From: Solen grandis
Lineage: Eukaryota > Mollusca > Bivalvia > Adapedonta > Solenidae
Assembly (NCBI GenBank): GCA_021229015.1
Contig: CM037780.1
Span: forward strand, 69,571,587 to 69,635,586
Direction of reading: 5' to 3'
Length of the DNA stretch: 64,000 nt
The notes beneath the pieces were generated by a model that saw only the letters and a program-made list of their open reading frames with translations, searched no databases and had not been told where the DNA came from. Both the position numbers and the translations under genes were made by a program. Below, piece after piece: positions 28,126-38,605 of the stretch. How positions within the stretch are numbered: the stretch's first letter is position 1; every line of letters starts with the position of its first letter.

Positions 28126-31100
28126 CTGTACAATAAAAATAAACATGGTATAAAGAAATGTCACTAAATGAAAACTGTTATGTATGAACCCACACTTTAT
28201 AGTAGAAACAAGATGAAAGGAAATATTTTTTCAAGGTTCTTCTTGACCCTGTGCAGGTTCTTTTGTATTCACTTTATGTTTTGAAATTTGTGGACTTTCT
28301 GTCACTTGGAGACATGCTGGTTCTTCAATATGGTATCACACCACAAACAAGTGGCATGATACCACATGCAGTCAAATTATCCTGTCACCAGCCAAACCAG
28401 TCCTTGGTCACACAAAGTATACACTATCAGTATACAGTCAAACCTGTCTTAAGGTAATGTCCCTGTAATGGTTTCACTACGTCTTGGACCACTTAACCTC
28501 TACCAAGGTAACCAAGGTACTAAAATGAAACATTAGGAAACCTTGGTTATCTCCGTGAAAGGCCATGAGATGAGGTCAGAAATGTAGCGGAACCATTACA
28601 GGGACTTTACCTTAACCCTTTCCCTCATATAGACTCATTTTGACGCACTCAATAGGTAACACATAAAGCCTGATCTGCAGAAAACCACAGTTACACCTTA
28701 CCAAATTTAATTACAAAATCCTCATTTCCAGACCACTGAGGAGCAGCAAACAGCATAAAACCTGATCAGCCTGTGAGTTACTTGCAGGCTGATCTGGTTT
28801 TATGTTGTTCACATAGGTCTTTTCATGGTGTCCTCTATGAGGGAAAGGGTTAAAAAGAGTCCACACCACAAACTCCACTAGAATAATTATCATGAAAGGA
28901 GAGTAGTACCCCCACATACAGAGGTGGCCGCTAAATAAAGGTTTAAACATGTAACAAAATGTTAGTTTGGAAGTATCAAAACTGAAGCCAAATACAGGTT
29001 GACCACTTAATCCATGTGGCCTCTAAAACAGGTTCAACTGTATGTGATCAATACACCCTCATTCTACCTTGTCTTCATCGTCTGTAACAACGAGACATGA
29101 CAAGTGTGAATTCCATACAGGCCCCATTTCTTAGAAGCAGGGTATAATAATGAGACAAGTATAAAGTCAGATCCAACTACAGTCATCGTCTTATTGTATG
29201 AGCTCTAATTACAAAGGAAATATTTCAGACAAAGACTTTTTTTTAAAAACTTGATATGACTTTTAAACAAACTAAAATGATAATGGCCTAATTAAGACTG
29301 CAGAATTAAATACAGGTTAAGCATTCACCATCTAATTAATCATTTCATACCCTAGTATATCATAGACAAATCAGACTGGTAGTTTCACTTTGATATGATT
29401 TGTTTGTTAATTTGGTGTAACGTCCCGCCAACAGTATTTCTTTCATTTGGAGACTGTCAACAGACAAATATAGTGCTGCCACACTGCAGTATCATGCCAT
29501 AGATATGTGACATGATACTACACCCAGTCATATTATCCTAACACCGGGCCAACCAGTCTTGAAACTAACCTTATATACTGAGCAAGGAAACTATACCAAA
29601 ACCATTTTTCAAGACTTAGGTATGTCCCAGCTGGGGATCAAACCCACGGTCTCCCAATTACAGGGCAGACACACACAGCTTGATCAGGTATAAAGTATTC
29701 CTGCACCATCTCTTTCGTACTGATAAGTAACAAACAGTAAAAAACCTAATCAGACATGGAGTTTCTTATCGTAGACTGGTCACATGATTTCTTTTCCTTA
29801 ACACTTTACCTGAATTTTCATGCATTCATTCATACAACTTGAATATTAACTTTAAATGGCTTACGAAGCAATGGCTTTGTCTTTGCTGTGTAGAATCTGA
29901 GTCACTATTGTGTGCAAGGAAACCCAGATTAGACAGTTCCGTTATCAGGAGACCCGATCAAACAGCCCCTGAAAGAATCTGCTTGATCAGGGTCTCCTGT
30001 TTGCCAGTGCATGAATATGAGTCTATATGAGAGAAAGGTTTAAAGCTATCAAACTGTACAAGGTAAAGAGTCAAGACAATGAAGGATCCTACTCTGTGGG
30101 AGTCTTGAGCTGAGGTTTCAGCTGCTGCAGGACTGTGCCGCTGGTGTAGATACCCTTCTCTCTGTACAGCTTCAGCAGGATGTGTCGCAGCCCGCTTGTG
30201 TTGTTCACCCACTCAATCAGGCCGCATGTCTCGTTCAGTGGGATGACAGTCTGCACATATTTACAAGAGATTTGCACATGCATGGGAGATCTGCTTTAAA
30301 ATCTGTGATTATAATGAATTGTTTACAAATGAAATGTATGTGCTCCCCTAAAATTAAGAACAAACCTAAGCACCACATGCAGATAGATGCCAATGCTTGT
30401 CTGTTTGGGTGTTTTTAAAAAGTGGGAGATAAATTAGGTCAAATTGAACCTAAGAGTTATGGTCCTTGATGAGAATCTAGTCCTTGTGATAGTGAACAAG
30501 AGCTCCGCTGACAGCGGGGCAATATACGCCCGAAGGTATGTATTGTCAGGGAATATCCTAAGACAAAAAGGATAAGCACAAACATGTATATATAAAGTAT
30601 TATTTCAACAAGAAGGATTGGCAATGTTAATCTTCAAGGGCTTTATTATAACAGTGGCACCAGTTAAGATATTTGACCTTGAATTGTGACCTTGACCTTG
30701 AACCTAGCCATCTGAAACCTATGTTCTGCACATCCTCTTACTGTGGGTGATACTTCTGCCAAATAGTTTCCATTTACATCCAGCAGGTCAAAAGATACAG
30801 AGCGGACACAAAAATACTAATTTTGCACCAGTTAAGATATTTGACCTTGAATTGTGACCTTGACCTTGAACCTAGCCATCTGAAACCTATGTTCTGCACA
30901 TCCTCTCACTCTGGGTGATACTTCTGCCAAATAGTTTTCATTTATATTAAGTGGTTCAAAAGATACAGAGCGGACACGAAATTGCTAACGGACGGACGGA
31001 CAGACGGACGGACAGACGGACGGACGGACAGACGGACGGACGACCAGCGGCATAACATAATACAGCCCTTCGGGCGTATAACAAGTATCTTAAGTTTGAT

Positions 31101-34100
31101 GACAGACGGTCTAATAATCTAGAAATTATGGCCTAGGTAAAAGTTTTTCATGACAACACCAGAGTGATGACAATACCTAGACGTTTTTCTTTAAAAATAG
31201 ACGAGCTAAAAATGTATATGCTCCCTTAAAATGGAGACCCCAAAAAATTGTTCCAGTTGAGATGTACAGTAAGCCTTGGTGTTTGTTTGAACTCAAGAAG
31301 ATGCAAGAAAGTATCATTATCTTCCAAAGTGCAAGGTACTTGTCTCACCAGGTCTATTGAGTGGGATAAATAAATGTTCTAAACCATCTTCTCCATATTT
31401 AAAGACACAGTTCACTCATTAAACCATAATAATGACAAGAGTGTTCTTTGGAACACGTGTCACCTGCTGAAGTGTGACGGAAAAGTGTGACAGACGACAG
31501 AAAAGTGATCCTTATGTGTCACCTCTGCTTACAGCAGGTGACACAATAGTATGAAACATGACACTAATTGTGAACTATACTGGTTAAATAAGTATACTCA
31601 CATAGGTACGGATATGGAGGGACCGCTTCCTACACTCTGGGTCCTTCCTCAGGAACTTGTTCACAATCCCATTAAACTCCATCAGACGACAGTCCTTTCT
31701 TAAGTCATCCTGAAACAGGCAGGACACAATCTGTTTATCAGCATTCTTACATCCCACAACCATCTTCATGTAATGCTTGATCAACATTAACCCTTTCCCT
31801 CATATAGACTCATTTTGATGCACTCAAGCCTGATCTGCAGAAAACCACAGTTAAACCTTACCAAATTTAATTACAAAATCCTCATTTCCAGACCACTGAG
31901 GAGCAGCGAACAGCATAAAACCTGATCAGCCTGCGAGTTACTCGCAGGCTGATCTGGTTTTATGCTGTTCGCATAGGTCTTTTCATGGTTTCCTCTATGA
32001 GGGAAAGGGTTAAAAAGAGTCCACACCACAAACTCCACTAGAATAATTATCATGGAAGGAGAGTAGTACCCCCACATACAACACAGAGGAAGGGCTTTAA
32101 CTCTTACTAAATCCTTGACACAGTTATCTGCACTTGTCTGCTGACTGGTCTTATCATGATAAATCATTAGTCAAAGAGTGTAGGCATCATTTACAACAAT
32201 AACCAAACTGCATGTAATATGAGAGTAGGATGAAATGCGACAAATTGGAAATGAATGAAGGTCTATAAAGAGTAATAATAGAATTACTGTTGTGCTGGGT
32301 CTGCTCTGTTTGCCAGATGTGTCAAAATGAGTCTATATGAAGTAAAGAGTTAAGCACAAATAGAGGCAGAGATATGAAGGGTATCATGAAGAAGAATCAG
32401 ATTACAGGCAATCAGTAAGGCTTACCTTAGGTTTACACATCATGACATAGAGGCGCCCATCACTTCCCAACATCGTGATCTTCTTGGGTCGTTGTAGGGA
32501 CGGCAGTATCTCGATCTGTAATGCAGTGTCTTATATCTCACATATGTGTTTACACAACTATCCAAATTCATATGAGAAACCTGCATTATACACTGATTCT
32601 TTTCCATATACTTTTTTACTACCTGTGGTTTTCTTATTTGGAAAATTATTGTTAAAAAAAATTGGGAAATTATAAAATAATGATATTGTTTTAGGCAGTA
32701 TAAGTAAAAGAAAGTTTCATTTCAACACTTAAATTATAAGGATAACACAAATTTCATTAAGATTTCATGAGTTATTATTTTTGGGAAATAACTCATATGG
32801 AATTTTAATGAAATTTGAGATATTCTTATTATTTATTGGGAAAATAGTAATATGGGGAAAAAATGTAAGTTTTTTGAAAGGGGAAACCACCTGTAAAAGG
32901 TAGTAAATTAACTAAAAATATATAAGTATACATGTCCGAAGGTATTAGTAAAATATCAAATGACTTTTCACAAATATATCTAACAGGTAGTAAAATTTTC
33001 TGTTAATCAATGTACAAGTCACTCTCACTAAAGATGTACTTACGACATCATCAAAGCCCCTGACATGTACAAAGTTGCTGGGGAAGGGATTGTGCTGCTG
33101 CTGTTTCCCTGCATCACGAGTGTTGGGCAGGACCACGGTCATAGAAGATTGAAGGGGAACCAGTATCTCACTGAAGTTGCTGGCAACATATAGCACACAC
33201 ACACACATTTTACACAAAGTAAAATCCTACTGCAATCTCAGCATTAAAGAAAGTGACTGATGTTATAAATTAACTGATTGCAAAAGAAGGTCTTACAACT
33301 TTAACAATTCATTTCTGCTGGCTAAGCACATGTTAGTTATTAAGGGAGAAAATTGACTTGACTATTTGAGTTTACCGTCGCTTCGACAGTACTTCAGTCA
33401 TATAGCGACATCCAGCTAATTACAGGTGGAGGAAGACCCCGAATGCACGGAGGCATCTGGGTAGAATCACCGACCTACCGCAAGCCAGCTGGAAGGCTTC
33501 CTCACATGAAAATCCGAAGACCCTGCCGGGTTCGAACCCACACGATGAGGGGCTGAGAGAGTTCTAAAGTCAGCGACTTTACCCTCTTGGCCACGGAGGC
33601 CCCGGAGAAAATTGAGTATCTCATGAACAAAATATGCATTTGAATAGGTGACCACTTTTGTCTCTCACACCAAACTAAGTATCAAACCCAGGATACCCTA
33701 CTGAGAGGACACAAGTGCAGGGACTCAAAATTCCCTGACCAAATTCAATGCAAATCCAGTGGCAAATACAGATTTTCCAAAACTAAGTTACTTCTAGATA
33801 ATTTTTTATTTTCAAACATGAAATGATGGTGTGCCAGTTGGATGCTATTGGGAACTTATTTAATTTTATGCCAATCTGACAATTCAAACTGACTGAAAAA
33901 AGCCAAATGGAAGAAACTGCCTTAGCCTTTCCTTATTATAATGCTCCTGCTGTTTGGTTGACATTCCTTGATTGTAAAATTCCCTGACTTTTCCCTGACT
34001 TTTTCTGAATTTCCAAATTTCCCTGACCAATTTAAAATTTCCCTGACCTTTCCCTGACTGTGGGAACCCTGAAGTGTTACCACTAGGCTATCAAGACGCA

Positions 34101-37056
34101 GACGGACTCTAGTCATACCTGTCCTCCAGCAGTCGTTTCAGCGGGCGAAAGTGTTGGGTGAGACTGACTGTGTTACCATCCTTGATTTCCTTCTCACACA
34201 GCTCCAGTAGACGCTCTGTCAGCTTGATGTAGTCCTGAAGAGGTGGGGTCAACAGGTCAACAACAACCAGTACTGCATACTTAGCATTACTATTTAGTTC
34301 TAATTTTATCATGATCAGCTGTATCCAATACAGTCATTTTATTAGTTGCTTCATGATTTGATGAAATTTCTGACCAATCAATACACATATTTCAAGGTTG
34401 ACAGTAAACGAACCAAATAATGACAGAAATGGAATGAGTTGGGATTGATGTGTATATGATTTATCAACAATTTTTCATTCCGTCTGAGATGCCATTTTAT
34501 AAAATCAAACCAACAGTATCTGAGATTATGTCTATGTATGACAAAATAATTTCTGTTTCACTGTGATATTGTATTTTAATCACACTATCCAAATACAGAC
34601 ATACCAGTCCTGGAACATTCTATGCCAAACCAGTGCCATCTTAAATCACTTATGTACATCCAGTACTTCTACTTGCCATCAACCAACAACCTTCTACTCC
34701 TGAGGAGACCTTTCAAACTACAATGCCACAAGTACCTGTGGAGACACTGTATACTTGTGCCTGTTATAGTGCTTCCACATTCCAGCATCATACTGCAGAC
34801 ATGACGCATGGTACCATAACCACTTATAAACAGTCTTCTTACCTCAAGTATGCAATTGACAAACAATCAATACTGTCTCTCTCATATTGGCATTAAAAAC
34901 TATTGACTTCTTTCATTTCACTGTAATATGCTGCAAACTTTTGAATCAACGGGAAATGGCTGAGGAAGTAAATAAAACAAGAGGGCCATGATGGCCCTGG
35001 ATCGCTCACCTGAGTACCATTGCTACAACTGATTACAAGGTTTTTAAACAGACAAGAATTCTGATATAACTCAATCTTAAACATTTTAGCCCTGACAATA
35101 CTACACACCAAATATATAAGCACTGGGCCTTATGGTTTCAGAGGAGAAGACTTAGTGCGGGGTCATTTATCTCCAAAGGGCCACCATTTTGAAAATCTTG
35201 ATAATGAACCATAAGATGATGCTTCATACCAAATATCTAATCTCTAGGCCTTATGGATTCATAGAAGAAGATTTTTAAAGATTTTCCTATATAACTCTAT
35301 GTAAAACAAGTGACCCCTGGTGCGGGGTCATTTATCACCATAGGGCTATGATTTGTACAATCTTGGTAATGAACCATAAGATGATGCTACATACCAAATA
35401 TCTAAGCTCTAGGCCTAATGGATTCATAGAAGAAGATTTTTAAAGTTTTTTCTATATAACTCTATGTAAAACAAGTGACCCATGGTGCGGGGTCATTTAT
35501 CACCATAGGGTCATGATTTGTACAATCTTGGTAATGAACCATAAGATGATGCTTCATACCAAATATCTAATCTCTAGGCCTTATGGATTCATAGAAGAAG
35601 ATTTTTAAACATTTTCCTATATAACTCTATGTAAAACAAGTGACCCCTGGTGCCGGGGCATTTATCACCGTAGGGTATGATTTGTACAATCTTGGTAATG
35701 AACCATAAGATGATTCTACATACCAAATATCTAATCTCTAGGCCTTATGGATTCATAGAAGAAGATTTTTAAAGCTTTTCCTATATAACTCTATGTAAAA
35801 CAAGTGACCCATGGTGCGGGGTCATTTATCACCATAGGGTCATGATTTGTACAATCTTGGTAATGAACCATAAGATGATGCTTCATACCAAATATCTAAT
35901 CTCTAGGCCTTATGGATTCATAGAAGAAGATTTTTAAACATTTTCCTATATAACTCTATGTAAAACAAGTGACCCCTGGTGCCGGGGCATTTATCACCGT
36001 AGGGCTATGATTTGTACAATCTTGGTAATGAACCATAAGATGATGCTTCATACCAAATATCTAATCTCTAGGCCTTATGGATTCATAGAAGAAGATTTTT
36101 AAACATTTTCCTATATAACTCTATGTAAAACAAGTGACCCCTGGTGCGGGGGCATTTATCACCGTAGGGCTATGATTTGAACAATCTTGGTAATGAACCA
36201 TTAGATGATGCTACATACCAAATATCTAAGCTCTAGGCCTAATGGATTCATAGAAGAAGATTTTTAAAGATTTTCCTATATAACTCTATGTAAAACAAGT
36301 GACCCCTGGTGCGGGGTCATTTATCACCGTAGGGCTATGATTTGTACAATCTTGGTAATGGCCCATAAGATGATGCTACATACCAAATATCTAAGCTCTA
36401 GGCCTTGCAGTTTTGCAGAAGAAGATTTTCAAAGTTTGCATTTTTAAAATCTATTTTTAGCTCCTGTGACCTACTTTTTTAACCAATCTGAATAATTTGT
36501 ACAACTTTGATAGAGGGCATCATAAGGATGATTCCTGTGAAGTTTGGTCAAAATCCCTTCAGCGGTTCATGAGGAGATGTTGTTTAAAGCAAATTGTTGA
36601 CGACGGACGCACGCACGCACGCACGCACGCACGGACGACGGACGACGGACAAAAGGCGATCACAATAGCTCACCATGAGCACGTTGTGCTCAGGTGAGCT
36701 AAAAAAAGTATGACTTCTAATAACTTACCATGATGACCTTGTGAAGGTCAGGAGCCATTTCTCTGAAACAGACATCACAGGTTGTTATAGTTACCACCAC
36801 CACAATGTACCACAAGTGTTGTATAAATAATTTCACAAAAATATCACAATTTTTTCCCTAGAAAATCTTTGTTTGAATAATCTTGATTTCCATTGATAAG
36901 CAACTTTAACATACATTAGGAAAGGGTTCTTTTGATATTGTGCTTAAAATAAAGTAATGGCACAGTATATGTATGGGAACAAGCGCTAGTTTCATGAACT
37001 TACTTTGCTGTGTCAAATATTTCCCGACATCTTTTGGCTCGCATTTGATATGAAGA
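28030..37056 (-). CDS. ATR: ATR kinase, copy A, C-terminal part without the catalytic loop exons
   Basis: PIKK-family Ser/Thr kinase that, with ATRIP, signals replication stress and single-stranded DNA. Exons right to left encode [94 protein letters not shown] (nucleotide-binding lobe), [33 protein letters not shown] and [19 protein letters not shown]. All phases agree and all exons are open. The following exons (catalytic DRHGEN, activation loop, FATC) should lie left of 28030 but the segment ends at the N gap; they are present in copy B. Exons upstream of 37056 are mostly beyond the second gap. I infer an allelic contig rather than a gene fragment. Confidence 0.93.
28453..28611. mobile_element. 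GGTAA fold-back MITE, TTAA-flanked (copy A)
   Basis: Inverted ends GGTAATGTCCCTGTAATGGT and ACCATTACAGGGACTTTACC; TTAA at 28449-28452 and 28612-28615. The right TTAA is shared with the next MITE. Confidence 0.85.
28612..28853 (+). mobile_element. TTAA MITE with central hairpin, copy 9
   Basis: TTAA on both sides; its left TTAA is the right TTAA of the GGTAA MITE. The hairpin arms have two changes (CTGTGAG, ACTTGC). Confidence 0.9.
28854..30092. other. ATR intron with decayed repeats
   Basis: 68 bp after the MITE recur after copy 10 (32014-32081). At 29450-29570 a repeat with 'TGCCACACTGCAGTATCATG' recurs inverted near 41150. At 29640-29670 a tRNA-like B box (GGATCAAACCC, plus-strand view) suggests a SINE remnant. 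The same features are in 62715-63958. Confidence 0.5.
30093..30250 (-). CDS. ATR: ATR exon (copy A): VIPLNE
   Basis: 158 nt, donor GTAGGA. Encodes [20 protein letters not shown] then [14 protein letters not shown]. Matches ATR VIPLNDECGIIEWVNNTAGL. Confidence 0.97.
30496..31083 (+). mobile_element. Pearl-like element (ATACGCCCGAAG ends)
   Basis: Starts ACAAGAGCTCCGCTGACAGC with a CCGCTGACAGCGG hairpin; ATACGCCCGAAG near the left end is inverted at the right (CTTCGGGCGTAT). Two core units of about 175 bp (TTGACCTTGAATTGTGACCT) and a long GGACGGACAGAC tract at about 30985-31032. No ORF. Confidence 0.82.
31435..31545 (+). repeat. Short hairpin element (GTGTCACCTGCTG family), copy 2
   Basis: ACAAGAGTGTTCTTTGGAAC start, inverted arms GTGTCACCTGCTG / CAGCAGGTGACAC, as at 3952-4071. 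Confidence 0.75.
31602..31709 (-). CDS. ATR: ATR exon (copy A): [13 protein letters not shown]
   Basis: 108 nt, donor GTGAGT. Encodes [20 protein letters not shown] then [16 protein letters not shown]. Very close to vertebrate ATR. Confidence 0.97.
31787..32013 (+). mobile_element. TTAA MITE with central hairpin, copy 10
   Basis: TTAA on both sides; 15 bp near the left end are deleted (CACTCAAGCCTGATC), hairpin intact. Confidence 0.9.
32014..32425. other. ATR intron; flank shared with copy 9
   Basis: The first 68 bp (AAAGAGTCCACACCACAAAC onward) repeat the sequence right of MITE copy 9. Near 32290-32353 a degenerate piece ends 'GAGTCTATATGAAGTAAAG', resembling a decayed MITE end. Confidence 0.5.
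32426..32515 (-). CDS. ATR: ATR exon (copy A): nucleotide-binding lobe
   Basis: 90 nt, donor GTAAG. Encodes [20 protein letters not shown] then [10 protein letters not shown]; the CKPK Lys region binds ATP in PIKKs. Confidence 0.97.
32516..33043. other. ATR intron, no recognised feature
   Basis: AT-rich; short inverted words (ATTATTTTTGGGAAATAA) but no element ends. Confidence 0.35.
33044..33179 (-). CDS. ATR: ATR exon (copy A): start of kinase domain
   Basis: 136 nt, donor GTAAGT. Encodes [20 protein letters not shown] then [16 protein letters not shown]. Contains a short Q-Q-Q-H insertion relative to vertebrate ATR. Confidence 0.95.
33376..33604 (-). mobile_element. tRNA-derived SINE
   Basis: Reversed copy. 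A box TGGCCAAGAGG at about 33583-33593, B box GGTTCGAACCC at about 33529-33539 (both minus strand). The body 'AATTACAGGTGGA' is shared with 6371-6606. Confidence 0.85.
33718..34071. mobile_element. CAGGG-ended element with 5-bp target duplication
   Basis: Starts CAGGGACTCAAAATTCCCTG, ends CCCTGACTGTGGGAACCCTG, with inner TTCCCTGAC words in both ends. Flanked by AAGTG at 33713-33717 and 34072-34076. 354 bp, no ORF; hAT-like ends. Confidence 0.8.
34119..34234 (-). CDS. ATR: ATR exon (copy A): end of FAT region
   Basis: 116 nt, donor GTATGA. Encodes [20 protein letters not shown] then [15 protein letters not shown], matching the LTDKLLELC ... STHFK segment before the kinase domain. Confidence 0.93.
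34235..34976. other. ATR intron, no recognised feature
   Basis: No exon or repeat recognised apart from the A-rich end before the family A element. Confidence 0.35.
34977..36702 (+). mobile_element. Pearl/Helitron-like element, family A, second full copy
   Basis: Same start (ACAAGAGGGCCATGATGGCC), about seven 165-bp core units, a shorter (ACGC)n tract and the same terminal hairpin with CTAA as 25875-27944. Core units of the two copies are near identical, so both are young or homogenised. Confidence 0.9.
36729..36762 (-). CDS. ATR: ATR exon (copy A): 34-nt microexon
   Basis: Acceptor TTTCAG, donor GTAAG. Encodes [11 protein letters not shown] and joins DTAK before it and DYIKL after it in phase. 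Confidence 0.85.
37004..37056 (-). CDS. ATR: ATR exon (copy A): FAT region
   Basis: 53 nt, acceptor TTGCAG, donor GTAAGT. Encodes [17 protein letters not shown], matching SSYPMRVNRCKEIL of ATR. Confidence 0.92.
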
Positions 37057-37458
37057 CTGCAAGATTGACATAAAATATTGCTGATTATCTAATACAAGTA
37101 ACAGTAACCAAACTCAAACATAGACAAAAGAAAAATATTCTTTATTCTCAACATTTTCATTTTTGAATTAAACTTAAACACTAGAAAATGTAAAGATCTT
37201 GAATTACATGAAAATGTTTTTTTAAACTTACTTGAAAACTAAAGCATTTCAAACAAGCATAAAAATTCAGACCCCATCACAAAAAAAAACAACCAACAAA
37301 AGTAATGATTAGAGAAACATTTAAGTGAGAATTAAAAGAAAAACATAGAGAGAGACAACTAGAAATGAGAATGAAAGACAGCGAAAATAAAGAGAAACAA
37401 AGAGATGATAAGAAAAAAAAGCTTGGCCTAGATAAAGAGAATGAATGAGAGACATCAC

Positions 37459-37488
37459 CTTGGAAACAGCCATCAGAAGCCAGAGGGC
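37459..37488 (-). CDS. ATR: Putative ATR exon (copy A): LWLLMAVSK
   Basis: Minus strand reads LWLLMAVSK then donor GTGATG, joining SSYQM in phase; vertebrate ATR has MWMMVAVSKSSYPM here. Upstream is an 11-T run, but no AG acceptor directly precedes the exon. Left boundary therefore uncertain. Confidence 0.65.
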
Positions 37489-37781
37489 AAAAAAAAAAAT
37501 ATTTAGAAAATAAAGTAAAATTAAAATTAATTACTTAAGTTATATATAAACACTGTACTCTTTTCTTTATATCATACCATAGTTCGTTTGATACATACAT
37601 GACATTGTATCATCATTTGTTTTGATGTTGATATTGTTTATGAACTTATTTGTTCATACAACAATAAACATAAATGAACATAAATGTGCGGAGATTAAAA
37701 TCAGAGAATCTGGAGAAATATCCCTTTTCATTCCCCCTTTTTGGCCCTTAAAACCATTATTAATATTTTTTGATAAACTAC

Positions 37782-37881
37782 NNNNNNNNNNNNNNNNNNN
37801 NNNNNNNNNNNNNNNNNNNNNNNNNNNNNNNNNNNNNNNNNNNNNNNNNNNNNNNNNNNNNNNNNNNNNNNNNNNNNNNNN
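37782..37881. other. Assembly gap, 100 N
   Basis: Exactly 100 N; joins the first ATR segment (minus strand) to the SCAMP contig (plus strand). Confidence 0.99.
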
Positions 37882-38487
37882 ACTTAAATTCTGCCCATTG
37901 TTTTCATTAGGAATATGAGTATGATACTCAAATTTGAGCCTGAGATTGTACTCAAGAAGTATTTTTGAGAACACGAGGCCAGGTCTCAGTTTCATTTACT
38001 TAAGTCAGGATAAGCGTATTTTGAATTAGGTATTCCAGCCAGTATTGAACTGATATATAACTCATACTGAAATTGGCTTTATTAATTAAATGAACAAAAA
38101 AAAAGAGATAATTTGGGCAGTGACTGTAGCATACTGAACACTATCAGTAATTAAAATGGTTGGAATGCCATATAACTGTATGAAACATTGTTCACATACA
38201 AATGACCATATTTATCTTACTGATGTGCTGATACTGGGGGAGTATTAGTGACATTAAATGGCAGAAATGGAAGATTTTGGTATGCATAGAATACATTGAT
38301 ATACATGGTTACAGCAGTATGCTATCGTTAAAAATTATTGAAAATTGCATTTAGGTAAATTCTAAAGATATTGGGAGGGAACATTTATTCAAGAGAGCAC
38401 ATTGCCTAGGTAATATATGTAAATATACAGTATATATATTAGTTTTAAAATAATGAGACTGATATTGAAGAGTGATGTTTATTTCAG
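37882..38487. other. SCAMP intron, left end of contig
   Basis: No upstream SCAMP exon found. Near 37910-37975 a repeat fragment ('GAGTATGATACTCAAATTTGAG') resembles one at about 5000. Confidence 0.4.
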
Positions 38488-38605
38488 GGGAATTATCGGT
38501 GGACTAACAATCATTGGCATAAATGTTGCCGTTGGATTGATAATGATTTTTATCGGCATATTCTTTGGTATTATTGCCATTCTGTGCTTTGTCTCACTGG
38601 TCAAG
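38488..38605 (+). CDS. SCAMP: SCAMP alternative exon 1 (most diverged)
   Basis: Acceptor TTTCAG, donor GTAAAG. Encodes [20 protein letters not shown] then [19 protein letters not shown]. The G-W-I start is G-I-I here, and the helix lacks the Ala/Ser pattern of the other three. Open over exactly 118 nt. Confidence 0.82.

Larger units (their letters stand above)
28435..29040. mobile_element. TA-flanked MITE hosting two other MITEs (copy A)
   Basis: Ends CAGTCAAACCTGT and ACAGGTTCAACTG are inverted and flanked by TA. Inside sit the GGTAA MITE (28453-28611) and a TTAA MITE (28612-28853). A related end, CAGTCGAAACCTGT, occurs at 55806. Confidence 0.65.
25593..30250. repeat. Duplicated ATR segment, copy A
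   Basis: 25593-25874 plus 27945-30250 match 61543-64000 base for base apart from scattered substitutions and small indels. The extra 2.07 kb is the inserted element at 25875-27944. Exon 28030-28125 is identical in both. Probably allelic sequence rather than a true duplication. Confidence 0.93.

Noticed and set aside
27811..28164. 117-codon minus-strand ORF ([15 protein letters not shown] ...)
   Set aside because: Wrong frame across an ATR exon and its intron; the frame giving [19 protein letters not shown] is the real one.
25593..37781. A genuine second ATR gene
   Set aside because: Near-identical introns, truncation in a repeat and flanking 100-N joins favour an allelic contig; kept as a finding because read depth could overturn it.
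37622..37995. ORFs running through the N block
   Set aside because: They are held open only by undefined codons in the gap.
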